From positions 1 through 32,631 of the IMG/VR virus record IMGVR_UViG_3300031521_001878: DNA of 32,631 bases; one strand, given 5' to 3'. The notes beneath the pieces are model-generated. The model had not been told where the DNA came from. It saw only the letters and a list, made by a program, of their open reading frames with translations, and did not search any database. Of this stretch, positions 7,543 through 14,302 are shown piece after piece. The first letter of the stretch is position 1. Each line of letters starts with the position of its first letter. The translations under genes and the position numbers were made by a program. The DNA comes from a virus.

Positions 7543-7563
7543 GTGCCATTTTCGTGCCATTTT
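7543..7563 (+). repeat. Paired 10-bp direct repeat, candidate integrase arm sites (right arm)
   Basis: GTGCCATTTT occurs at 7543-7552 and 7554-7563, the same 11-bp-period pair as at 7327. It sits directly upstream of the integrase -7 box, so integrase binding here could also repress its own promoter. Confidence 0.6.
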
Positions 7564-7566
7564 ACT

Positions 7567-7574
7567 TATATTTG
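7567..7574 (+). promoter_or_regulatory. Integrase promoter -7 box
   Basis: TATATTTG matches the Bacteroidota -7 consensus TAnnTTTG exactly, 15 bases before the integrase ATG at 7590. No clear -33 TTTG is seen; that region holds the GTGCCATTTT repeats. Confidence 0.6.
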
Positions 7575-7589
7575 TCGAAAATTTATATC

Positions 7590-8912
7590 ATGGCAACTTT
7601 GTATCTATCCTTATCTAAAAATCAGAATGAATTTGGCCGCTCTGAAATCCTTATTCGATTTTCTGTCAGTAGGACCATTAGACCACAAGTTAAGAGTGGT
7701 ATTTTTATTCCGGTAAATCGTTGGAGTGAAAAAAGAGGTGAAATATCATTACCAAAAATAGACACACAAGAAAGGAAAGAACTCGTTGAAATCTCATATA
7801 GATTGAATGATTTGAAAAAACGTATTTTCAAAGAATATGAATCTACAGAAAAAAATATAGTTTCAAAATATTGGTTAATTGATATTATAGAAAACGTCCA
7901 TACCCCGGCAATAATTGAAGAACAAAAAGAAGAAAGCATCTTTGAGGCTTATGAAGAATATTTCAATGTCAAAAAATTATCTTCCATAAGGGAAAAAAAC
8001 AGTCGTGTTGTCCTTAGATCGCTTAAAAGATTTGAATTGTACAATAAAAAATCTAATGTTGGTTACTCTCTCAGGTTCAGTACTATCAATGAGACGGTAA
8101 TATCTGAATTTGAATCATTCCTTTTTGATGAATGTAAATTGTATGAAAGAAATAAAGAGTTGTTCGATGAAATTCCTAATTATAGAAAGCAAGCACTACG
8201 TGGACAGAATTCAGTAAGTGAATCTTTGACCAGACTCAGATCATTTTTCAAATGGTGTGTGTCTGCTAAGAAGATCAATGTTTCTCCGTTTGACAATTAC
8301 AAAATAAAAGAGTGTGTTTATGGATCACCTATTTATCCCACAATAGAAGAACGTGATTCATTGTTAAGCGTTGACCTTACAAGTGATCCTGAGTTGTCTT
8401 TAGTACGTTATATGTTCTTACTTCAATCTATGATCGGTTGTCGTGTAGGAGATTATTACAAAATGAAGAATAGTAATATCATAGATGGTTGTATCGAATA
8501 TATCGCAAGAAAAACAAAAGATGGACATCCGGTAACTATTCGTGTTCCACTGCTCTTAAAAGCGAAAATGATTTTAGAAATGTTCTATGACCCAAATAGA
8601 AAATCAATAATGCCGTTTGTTAGAGAGCAGGATTATAATGAAGGGATTAAAAAGGTTTTTGAACTTGCAAATATAACAAGAATGGTTACTGTTTTGAATC
8701 CAACCACAAGGGAACCTGAACAAAGGAGACTTTGCGATGTAGTTTCGTCACACATGGCAAGACGTTGTTTTATAGGAAACATATACAAGAAAGTGAAAGA
8801 TCAAAATTTGATAAGTCCTTTTACCGGCCACAAAGAAGGTAGCAGGGCTTTTGCTCGTTATCGTGAAATAGATGATAATTTGAAAAGAGAGATTATAAAT
8901 CTCATTGAATAG
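7590..8912 (+). CDS. int: Phage tyrosine integrase
   Basis: The start chosen is ATG 7590 (MATLYLSLSK) because it follows a consensus promoter box and matches the N-terminus of Bacteroidota integrases; the frame is open 36 codons further upstream through the arm repeats. The 440-residue protein has an arm-binding domain (about residues 1-95), a SAM-like core-binding domain (about 110-225) and a catalytic domain with Arg285 (GCRVGD), a Lys in RKTKDG, His388 and Arg391 (SHMAR), His414 (TGHKE) and Tyr424. The catalytic set is complete. It should integrate the phage at the adjacent attP. A minus-strand gene overlaps its last 11 bases. Confidence 0.9.
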   Translation: MATLYLSLSKNQNEFGRSEILIRFSVSRTIRPQVKSGIFIPVNRWSEKRGEISLPKIDTQERKELVEISYRLNDLKKRIFKEYESTEKNIVSKYWLIDIIENVHTPAIIEEQKEESIFEAYEEYFNVKKLSSIREKNSRVVLRSLKRFELYNKKSNVGYSLRFSTINETVISEFESFLFDECKLYERNKELFDEIPNYRKQALRGQNSVSESLTRLRSFFKWCVSAKKINVSPFDNYKIKECVYGSPIYPTIEERDSLLSVDLTSDPELSLVRYMFLLQSMIGCRVGDYYKMKNSNIIDGCIEYIARKTKDGHPVTIRVPLLLKAKMILEMFYDPNRKSIMPFVREQDYNEGIKKVFELANITRMVTVLNPTTREPEQRRLCDVVSSHMARRCFIGNIYKKVKDQNLISPFTGHKEGSRAFARYREIDDNLKREIINLIE

Positions 8913-9174
8913 GGCTATCTATTTGCGTAAACATTCCACCTTTACCTGTAAAAATCCATTCAGAAGAAATCCCATAGTCAACTATCAAGTATGTTATCCA
9001 TACTAATTGAAAGATGTCTCTTTTGTGATCAGTTCGAACTTTATTGAAATTCCATCTATCTATACCGTATCTATCGGTAAACGTTTTTATCCCTCTGATT
9101 TTTTTTGAGGCTTTCAATATATCAAGAGCTTCAAAAAATCTGTTTATTATTACCACACTTTCAGGATTGTTCAT
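8902..9174 (-). CDS. Small putative DNA-binding protein at the end of the immunity operon
   Basis: The 90-residue protein has an N-terminal helix (SVVIINRFFEALDILKA), then KKIRGIKTFTDRYGIDRWNFNKVR, which looks like a helix-turn-helix, then a conserved-looking WITYLIVDYGISSEWIFTGKGGMF. Such short Bacteroidota phage proteins resemble repressor-like HTH proteins with a 'YGVSxEWLLTGxGxMF' tail. It overlaps the integrase 3' end by 11 bases and the upstream gene by 14 bases. Its convergent position fits the last gene of the repressor operon. Function is inferred. Confidence 0.6.
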   Translation of the reverse strand: MNNPESVVIINRFFEALDILKASKKIRGIKTFTDRYGIDRWNFNKVRTDHKRDIFQLVWITYLIVDYGISSEWIFTGKGGMFTQIDSPIQ

Positions 9175-9364
9175 ACTTTTGAAGTTGTAAAAGTTCTGTC
9201 AAATACTTTCCTAAATTTTCATCTTCGCAACCGGACTTAACAAAAGAAGCATCAATTTCAATGTTTGCCTCAAGTACTTTTTGTGCGAATTCCTTCGCAC
9301 TTAGATTGTTTTCAATTGCTTTTTTGTAAAGTTCAAGCAATTGTTGATATTGTACTGTTGTCAT
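9161..9364 (-). CDS. Small protein of the immunity operon, unknown function
   Basis: The 67-residue protein is largely helical (MTTVQYQQLLELYKKAIENN ... EDENLGKYLTELLQLQKYEQS) with a central acidic part. It starts three bases after the secreted-protein gene and overlaps the following gene by 14 bases, so it is co-transcribed from the repressor promoter. Expression in the lysogen is therefore likely. No family recognised. Confidence 0.6.
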   Translation of the reverse strand: MTTVQYQQLLELYKKAIENNLSAKEFAQKVLEANIEIDASFVKSGCEDENLGKYLTELLQLQKYEQS

Positions 9365-9367
9365 AAA

Positions 9368-9880
9368 TTAAATATCTTCTTTAATAGCAGTTTTCTTTTC
9401 CTTGTTCTCTATCTCTTCATTTATCTTGTCTGTGTACAAAATCAAAATTTCAGGTGGAAATATCCCGTTAGAATTATCCCTGCTTATAATGTAAATTGTT
9501 CCCTGCGGTAACTTCCATAGTGTGTTTTTACCTTCTATAGAATCACATTTTCCGTATTTATCAGTAAATTGTGATATTAAATCTTCGTACTGCGGGGAAG
9601 TGTTTTTTTCATCGTTTAAGAAACCCACAAGTACTGAAAATGTAGTTTTACTCTTAGTGGTTCCCATAACAAGAAAGTTACACTTCTTACCCGTAAATTT
9701 TCCCTTAAGAGCTATTGATTTTTTATTTTTTTCTAATATTATAAGTCCTTTTGATCTTGATAATATAGAAGAAAAGTTATTTATATTCCCTGTAATTGGT
9801 ATTCCCATAAACTTAATATGTTCTTGTGGAAACACAGTAATTGAAAATACCAAGAAAATAAAAACGATGAATTTTTTCAT
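9368..9880 (-). CDS. Secreted lysogeny-operon protein, candidate lysogenic-conversion factor
   Basis: The 170-residue protein has a clear signal peptide (MKKFIVFIFLVFSITVFPQ, cleavage near residue 19). The mature protein contains HIKFMGIPITGNINNF near its start, a motif I associate with small exported proteins in Bacteroidota, a beta-rich middle and a Lys/Glu-rich tail. There is no lipobox cysteine. It lies downstream of the repressor and a 40-residue membrane protein with ATGA coupling, so it should be made in the lysogen and act in the periplasm or outside. Superinfection exclusion or host-surface modification is possible; both are inference. Confidence 0.65.
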   Translation of the reverse strand: MKKFIVFIFLVFSITVFPQEHIKFMGIPITGNINNFSSILSRSKGLIILEKNKKSIALKGKFTGKKCNFLVMGTTKSKTTFSVLVGFLNDEKNTSPQYEDLISQFTDKYGKCDSIEGKNTLWKLPQGTIYIISRDNSNGIFPPEILILYTDKINEEIENKEKKTAIKEDI

Positions 9881-9999
9881 TGTGTTATATGTTGTATAAA
9901 AGAATATATCAAGCTAATAATCACCATTATTACAAATATGATTATTAGACATTTAAATGTTTTGTCTGAAATCCAAAATAGTTGTTTTGGCTTGTACAT
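9877..9999 (-). CDS. 40-residue single-pass membrane protein coupled to the repressor
   Basis: The frame begins at ATG 9999-9997, overlapping the repressor stop by one base (TAATG), and ends at TGA 9879-9877, overlapping the next ATG by four bases. It encodes MYKPKQLFWISDKTFKCL followed by a hydrophobic stretch (IIIFVIMVIISLIYSFI) and a short tail. The exact coupling at both ends is strong evidence that it is real. Tiny membrane proteins next to phage repressors often act in superinfection exclusion; that role here is inferred. Confidence 0.7.
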   Translation of the reverse strand: MYKPKQLFWISDKTFKCLIIIFVIMVIISLIYSFIQHITQ

Positions 10000-10313
10000 T
10001 ACAACTTCTTTTCTATTATAGTTATTAGTCTGTTAATTTGTTCATCTTTAATAGATAAACTATCTACTTGCTTCTGCATTATATTGATAAGTTTTCCAAT
10101 ATTGCTTTCGTCTTCCAAGTCTTCAATACACTCCAAAGAATCTTTGTTAATCGAATTGTCAGCTAATATTTTACTAATATATGAGTCTGGAATCTTTGAT
10201 TTACCGTTCTCAATTTGTGAAATAAAGCTTTGATCACATGCAAAATATAATGCAACATCGGATTGTTTTAATCCGTTGTCCTTTCTAAACTTCTTCAAAT
10301 CAATTGTATACAT
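9999..10313 (-). CDS. XRE-family repressor, candidate CI-like lysogeny regulator
   Basis: The 104-residue protein has a classic XRE helix-turn-helix at residues 5-55 (LKKFRKDNGLKQSDVALYFACDQSFISQIENGKSKIP) and a C-terminal coiled coil (IGKLINIMQKQVDSLSIKDEQINRLITIIEKKL) likely used for dimerisation. There is no LexA-like peptidase domain, so induction would not be by self-cleavage. It is transcribed leftward away from the Cro-like gene and heads a four-gene downstream operon. It probably binds the AT-rich intergenic region 10314-10423, where leftward and rightward promoter boxes face each other. Confidence 0.8.
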   Translation of the reverse strand: MYTIDLKKFRKDNGLKQSDVALYFACDQSFISQIENGKSKIPDSYISKILADNSINKDSLECIEDLEDESNIGKLINIMQKQVDSLSIKDEQINRLITIIEKKL

Positions 10314-10375
10314 TCAATTAACTAACATTAACTATAAAATATAAGCAATATTACTCATATTACTAATATTATTAC

Positions 10376-10384
10376 TATCTTTAC
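10376..10384 (+). promoter_or_regulatory. Early rightward promoter -7 box
   Basis: TATCTTTAC lies 70 bases before the Cro-like ATG. The stretch from about 10369 to 10390 is nearly identical to the 27771 promoter (TTATTACTATCTTTACATCA). The full operator palindrome is absent; only a half-site TACTCA is present at 10352-10357, 18 bp from the box. Confidence 0.65.
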
Positions 10385-10407
10385 ATCATAATATAAACTA
10401 TAAAGTA

Positions 10408-10415
10408 CAAAGATA
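10408..10415 (-). promoter_or_regulatory. Leftward repressor promoter -7 box
   Basis: On the minus strand this is TATCTTTG, an exact TAnnTTTG match, with TTTG 22 bases upstream as a -33 element. It points leftward into the repressor and lies downstream of the rightward box, so the two promoters face each other. Confidence 0.6.
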
Positions 10416-10453
10416 CAACGAAATTGTACTTAAACATCAAATTTAACTACAAA

Positions 10454-10714
10454 ATGGAAAAAATGACATTAAAAAGCTATTACGAAAGTTTGCCGGAGCC
10501 AACTGCTCCTAAAACAGAATTCGTTAGAAAAATAGCCAAGTTGTGTGAAGTGGGTGAACCCACTGTCAGATTATGGATCAGGGGTTTGTGGAAGCCGTCT
10601 AATCCTGAACATATTGCAATAATTTCCAAAGAAACAGGAATAACAGCTGATGATTTATTCAATGAAACAAATTTAGTACCATACCGATCCTGCAACCGGC
10701 GAAGCAATGTATAA
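10454..10714 (+). CDS. Cro-like or excisionase-like HTH protein, first early gene
   Basis: The start chosen is ATG 10454 (MEKMTLKSYYESLPEPTAPK); the frame also opens at an upstream TTG. The 86-residue protein contains EFVRKIAKLCEVGEPTVRLWIRGLWKPSNPEHIAIISKETGI, a compact helix-turn-helix with the recognition helix near 'EPTVRLWIRG'. It is the first gene of the rightward operon opposite the XRE repressor, the position of Cro in lambdoid phages. It overlaps the next gene by eight bases. Cro versus activator cannot be decided from sequence. Confidence 0.7.
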   Translation: MEKMTLKSYYESLPEPTAPKTEFVRKIAKLCEVGEPTVRLWIRGLWKPSNPEHIAIISKETGITADDLFNETNLVPYRSCNRRSNV

Positions 10715-11222
10715 GCTCATTGGTGAATCTATTGTTAGACAGTTTACTGAAGATGATGTTGAAATCATTAGTGATCTTCTTGATACTAGTCAAACAATGT
10801 ACCCCGAGCAATACAAAGCTCTAAATGATATATATGCTAAAAGTTCACCTAATAAAAAGTATTACGATTTTCTCAGGGCTCGTCGTATTATAAATTGTTG
10901 TTTTGGAGAGAACGATAGTAGGCTTGACATTGATGAATTTGGTATATTTAATTTCGAGCAGGTAAAGTGCCCACTAATAGCAGAATGCAAGTATTATCGT
11001 ATTGTCTGTAGGCCAAAATTCAACAGTCAGTTATCTGAACGAGAATTTGAAGTTATGAAAATGTATTTTCGTCACATTTCTACTGATGAAATTGCAGAAA
11101 AGTTATTTCTGTCTATTCACACTGTTAATAATCACCGTAGAAACTCTCTCGCAAAACTTGGACTTCACTCACTTGAAGAGTTCCAGGACTATGCTCACAA
11201 CAATAAAATATTTGAACGATGA
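10707..11222 (+). CDS. LuxR/GerE-type transcription regulator
   Basis: The 171-residue protein has an unrecognised N-terminal domain (about residues 1-105, with several Cys) and a C-terminal GerE helix-turn-helix: LSEREFEVMKMYFRHISTDEIAEKLFLSIHTVNNHRRNSLAKLG. LuxR-type domains bind inverted repeats with TAC-containing half-sites. This makes it a reasonable candidate to recognise the TGAGTA-N5-TACTCA palindromes found at four phage promoters. It overlaps the upstream gene by eight bases and the downstream gene by four. The regulon link is inference. Confidence 0.8.
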   Translation: MYKLIGESIVRQFTEDDVEIISDLLDTSQTMYPEQYKALNDIYAKSSPNKKYYDFLRARRIINCCFGENDSRLDIDEFGIFNFEQVKCPLIAECKYYRIVCRPKFNSQLSEREFEVMKMYFRHISTDEIAEKLFLSIHTVNNHRRNSLAKLGLHSLEEFQDYAHNNKIFER

Positions 11223-11455
11223 AAAAAGCTACATGTAAAACTATTTTCAACGAAAACACCATGATACACGTGTTTGGTGAAATTTTTCAGGTTACAGTTG
11301 ACTTCAAGGCAAAGACGTTGACTACAACTAAATATTGCGAAGTAATTGAGAGAATCGATCTTAATGAAAATCATTTTTCATTGGATATGTATTTCAACAA
11401 ACTTATTTCAATTGCTGAAAGTGAACAACAACTAAGTGAATTTGACCATGATTGA
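11219..11455 (+). CDS. Small early phage protein, unknown function
   Basis: The 78-residue protein has a mixed beta/alpha pattern (TIFNENTMIHVFGEIFQVTVDFKAKTLTTTKYCEVIERIDL) and an acidic C-terminus. No family is recognised. It overlaps the LuxR-type gene by four bases (ATGA) and the following MerR-like gene by eight, so it is part of the same translationally coupled early operon. Confidence 0.6.
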   Translation: MKKATCKTIFNENTMIHVFGEIFQVTVDFKAKTLTTTKYCEVIERIDLNENHFSLDMYFNKLISIAESEQQLSEFDHD

Positions 11456-11717
11456 CCCTAATACTCCTGTTTGGCAGTTAACTGTCGGTGAATTTACAGA
11501 ACTAATGACAAGTTTAACCGTCAAAGAAAAAGTTGAATCAGTAGAAGTAGAAATGGTATCTTTTAAAGATGCTGTTTCGTATCTAAATGTTAGCAAGGAA
11601 ACACTCCACAGATGGAATAGAATTCATTATTTGGATAAACGTCTTGTAGGTGGAAAACCGTTTTACAGAAAATCAGATTTAATTGCCGTTAAAACCGGCA
11701 CAGTTATTAACCAATAA
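11448..11717 (+). CDS. MerR/excisionase-like HTH protein
   Basis: The start chosen is ATG 11448 (MIDPNTPVWQLTVGEF) over GTG 11436, because the WQLTVGEF opening is typical of these small Bacteroidota DNA-binding proteins. The 89-residue protein has a helix-turn-helix of the HTH_17 type: SFKDAVSYLNVSKETLHRW followed by a wing and PFYRKSDLIAV. Excisionases of Bacteroidota integrative elements have this fold, so it may be the directionality factor for the integrase, or an early regulator. Confidence 0.7.
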   Translation: MIDPNTPVWQLTVGEFTELMTSLTVKEKVESVEVEMVSFKDAVSYLNVSKETLHRWNRIHYLDKRLVGGKPFYRKSDLIAVKTGTVINQ

Positions 11718-11727
11718 ATTTACAGCT

Positions 11728-11913
11728 ATGTTTGGAGAAAGAAAGAAAATTCAAGAACTTGAACAGACCATTGTAGCACTTAATGAAAAAATAGAAGTAA
11801 CTAATGGTTTGAATAAAGACCTTATGGAAAAAAACGCTTGGATGTCACAACGTCTTGAGTGGTATGAAAATCCAAAAAGGGATGAGAGAGGAAGATTTGT
11901 AAAAAGAACTTGA
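11728..11913 (+). CDS. Short coiled-coil protein
   Basis: The start chosen is ATG 11728 (MFGERKKIQELEQ); the frame also opens upstream inside the preceding gene. The 61-residue protein is a single heptad-rich helix (IQELEQTIVALNEKIEVTNGLNKDLMEKNAWMSQRLEW) with a basic tail (RDERGRFVKRT). Function unknown; perhaps a nucleic-acid-binding or bridging accessory. It lies 10 bases after the MerR-like gene and one base before the next ATG. Confidence 0.55.
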   Translation: MFGERKKIQELEQTIVALNEKIEVTNGLNKDLMEKNAWMSQRLEWYENPKRDERGRFVKRT

Positions 11914-11914
11914 C

Positions 11915-12127
11915 ATGGGACAGGCCGAACTTTTTGAAATAGAAACAGCAACATCACCACCTAAGAAAAGAATCTATTATAAAGGGAAAGGGGGTATGTT
12001 TACCAATAAGCATGATTCGGAAATGTATCAATTAAAAGATGCGTTGAAAAAAGAAAAAATTGTTTCTAATTATTGGAAAACTAAGGCTTTGCATTTACAG
12101 GAAATTGTATCACAAAAAACAAACTAA
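11915..12127 (+). CDS. Small basic protein with clamp-binding-like N-terminal motif
   Basis: The 70-residue protein begins MGQAELFEIETATSPPKKR. QAELF resembles the QLxLF-type motif by which bacterial proteins bind the DNA polymerase sliding clamp, and its exposed N-terminal place would suit that. The rest is basic with KGKGGMFTNKHDSEMY and a C-terminal helix. It starts two bases after the coiled-coil gene and ends four bases before the SMC-like ATPase. A replication or recombination accessory role is inferred. Confidence 0.55.
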   Translation: MGQAELFEIETATSPPKKRIYYKGKGGMFTNKHDSEMYQLKDALKKEKIVSNYWKTKALHLQEIVSQKTN

Positions 12128-12130
12128 AAA

Positions 12131-14140
12131 ATGACTGAAATTAGAATCAAAAAACTAACGTTTCATTATTTCAAAGGATTGATTGACAAAGAAATCAATT
12201 TCAATGGATTGAATGTAAACATTTGCGGAAGAAATGAAACCGGCAAAACCACTATTGCAGACGGTTGGAACTGGCTTTTGTTCGGAAAGGATAGTGATGG
12301 AAAAACTGATTTTGAAGTTAAAACTTTGAACCCGGACAACACTATTATTGATGGAGTTGATCACATTGTTGAAGGTGATTTGGTGGTTAACGGAATTGAT
12401 ATAACCCTTAAACGTGTACTTCACGAAAAATGGGAAAAGAAACGTGGCACCAATTTTACGGTGTTTACAGGAAACGAAACGCTTTGTTTCTATGATGGTG
12501 TTCCTTTGAGTATCACGGAGTACACAGCAAGGATCAATAAAATTCTTGATGAATCTCAGTTCAAACTTGTAACTAACCCGATGTACTTCAACGTTATCTT
12601 GAAATGGCAACAACGGAGGGAAATTCTCGCTAAGATGGCCGGTGATGTAACCAACGATCAGATTTTTGATAAGTTGATTACAGTATCCAACAAACAACAG
12701 TATATCGAATTGATTAACCTGTTGAATCAAGGAAAATCACTTTCTGACATCAAAGCAAAAGCATCTGCTGATCGAAAAAGAATCAAGGACCAACTTGATC
12801 AAATTCCACCACGTATTGACGAATTGAAAAGAAATATCCCTGTAGTTCAAAATTGGGAGGAGATTGAAAAAGAAATCTCAAACGTAAATCACGAAATCAA
12901 TTTGATCAACGAAAACATTTCCGGTAAGGTAAGTTCCAAAGAATCCCTATTGAAAACCAAGCACGAAAGAACAGAGCGCATACAGGCTCTTAAAACTGAA
13001 CAATCGAGTATTGTGTTCTCTCACAACTCACAAGCGCAGGAAGAGGCTAACAAAAAGAATACAGCAAGGCAAGAACTTATTCAAAAACGCACCCAGTTAA
13101 TTACTCAAAAAAGTGGAGTTTCCAGTGATATAGGTTCTAAGAATGACTTCTTGTCTTCTAAATCGAGGCATCTCAGCATGCTTAAAGAAAGAAGGGATCA
13201 GCTTCGTAAAGATTGGGAAGAGGAAAATTCAAAAGAACTTGGTTTGTCTCTTGATGGAATTACTTGTCCTATTTACAAAATCAAGTGTGCCGATCAAGAA
13301 GCGAACAAATTGTTCTCAAAAGACCAGGAAAGTTCAATCACAAGGTTCAATGAGGGAAAGAAAAATAACCTTGATAAGATCAACGAAAATGGAATTGAAC
13401 TCAGTAAGCAGATTGAAGTAGTCGAAAAAGAAATATCTGATTTGGAAATTGAAGTAATTCAGCTTTCTAAGCAGTTAAAATCATTAGAAGAAGAATTTGA
13501 ATCTGTTGATCGTAAAATTTCATTAACCCCGGTTGTTGGAGCCGATCTAATTGATTTTTCAAGCGTTACTGAATGGCAAGAAATACAACTGGAGATTGAA
13601 AAACTTGAATTGGTGGTAGATGAAACGGTTGACACATCCATCTATGAAAGTAGTCGTAAGGAAAAAGAAAATGAACTTTACGAACTCAAAAAGAGCTTGG
13701 ATACAAAGGAACAGATTGAAAGGACCAATCAACGTATTCATCAGCTCAATGAGGAATCAAATCGACTTGCACAAGAACAGTCCAATATCGAATGTCTTGA
13801 ATTTTTAGTTCAGGAATTCACTAAATGTAAGATGGATGAAGTTGAGAAACGTGTCAATGGAAATTTCAAATACGTCAAATTCAAAATGTTTGACAAGCAA
13901 ATCAATGGTTCAGAAGTTGAGTGTTGTGAAGCACTCATCAACGGTGTTCCTTTTAGTTCGGCCAATAATGCTGCAAAAATAAACGCAGGTATTGACATAA
14001 TCAATGCTGTTGGCTGTTTCTATGGAATAAATGTTCCAATATTTGTTGATAATGCTGAAAGTATCAATGAAATTCTTGTAACGCCAAGTCAGTTAATAAG
14101 GTTGGTAGTATCGTTCGATGAAAAACTTACAGTTAATTAA
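12131..14140 (+). CDS. SMC/SbcC-like AAA ATPase of the phage recombination module
   Basis: The 669-residue protein has an N-terminal Walker A motif GRNETGKT at residues 33-40 in an SMC/RecF-type context. Long coiled coils occupy about residues 210-320 and 400-560, separated by a central hinge-like segment with CPIYKIKC near residue 380. A C-terminal ATPase lobe contains FSSANNAAKINAGIDI (signature-like) and VPIFVDNAESI (Walker B-like). SbcC is over 1000 residues; this is a shorter phage form. It is followed by Bet and an MBL hydrolase, and in many phages a similar ATPase accompanies annealases. The role in processing DNA ends is inferred. Confidence 0.8.
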   Translation: MTEIRIKKLTFHYFKGLIDKEINFNGLNVNICGRNETGKTTIADGWNWLLFGKDSDGKTDFEVKTLNPDNTIIDGVDHIVEGDLVVNGIDITLKRVLHEKWEKKRGTNFTVFTGNETLCFYDGVPLSITEYTARINKILDESQFKLVTNPMYFNVILKWQQRREILAKMAGDVTNDQIFDKLITVSNKQQYIELINLLNQGKSLSDIKAKASADRKRIKDQLDQIPPRIDELKRNIPVVQNWEEIEKEISNVNHEINLINENISGKVSSKESLLKTKHERTERIQALKTEQSSIVFSHNSQAQEEANKKNTARQELIQKRTQLITQKSGVSSDIGSKNDFLSSKSRHLSMLKERRDQLRKDWEEENSKELGLSLDGITCPIYKIKCADQEANKLFSKDQESSITRFNEGKKNNLDKINENGIELSKQIEVVEKEISDLEIEVIQLSKQLKSLEEEFESVDRKISLTPVVGADLIDFSSVTEWQEIQLEIEKLELVVDETVDTSIYESSRKEKENELYELKKSLDTKEQIERTNQRIHQLNEESNRLAQEQSNIECLEFLVQEFTKCKMDEVEKRVNGNFKYVKFKMFDKQINGSEVECCEALINGVPFSSANNAAKINAGIDIINAVGCFYGINVPIFVDNAESINEILVTPSQLIRLVVSFDEKLTVN

Positions 14141-14148
14141 TTATAAGA

Positions 14149-14183
14149 TGTGTACAATATACTCACCTTATAGTTATCTTTAC
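14149..14183 (+). promoter_or_regulatory. Phage-regulon promoter with palindromic operator (copy 2)
   Basis: The operator TGTGTA-CAATA-TACTCA (14149-14165) is followed after 9 bp by the -7 box TATCTTTAC (14175-14183). The operator is identical to copy 1 at 2649. It starts the Bet operon after a long structured leader of about 115 bases. Confidence 0.75.
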
Positions 14184-14203
14184 ACCGTAAAAAAACTAAT
14201 CAG

Positions 14204-14279
14204 GGTAGGAGCTGATCAACGATAATTTTTTAGAGCGCTTTCAAGTGCGGATACTCCTACCTATCCAATCTTGAAGGCG
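14204..14279 (+). promoter_or_regulatory. Structured leader of the Bet operon, candidate pseudoknot
   Basis: Two helices interleave. GGTAGGAG (14204-14211) pairs with CTCCTACC (14254-14261). CGCTTTCAAG (14236-14245) pairs with CTTGAAGGCG (14270-14279, one G-U). The 5' arm of the second lies in the loop of the first, giving an H-type pseudoknot topology. TTTCTGTTTTT follows at 14280-14290, so the second helix could also end transcription. The gene starts at 14303. Confidence 0.6.
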
Positions 14280-14302
14280 TTTCTGTTTTTAAAACAAACA
14301 AA

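Noticed and set aside
7590-8912. Phage integrase as the integron integrase acting on the cassettes
   Set aside because: It has the N-terminal arm-binding domain and adjacent arm repeats of a phage integrase, and I see no IntI-type extra helix insertion in the catalytic domain.
9522-9899. 125-codon plus-strand frame opposite the secreted lysogeny protein
   Set aside because: The minus-strand gene has a signal peptide and overlapping coupled neighbours; the plus-strand frame has neither.
12155-12730. 191-codon minus-strand open frame opposite the SMC-like ATPase
   Set aside because: It is antisense to a gene with clear Walker A motif and coiled coils, and its product shows no recognisable motif; a shadow frame.
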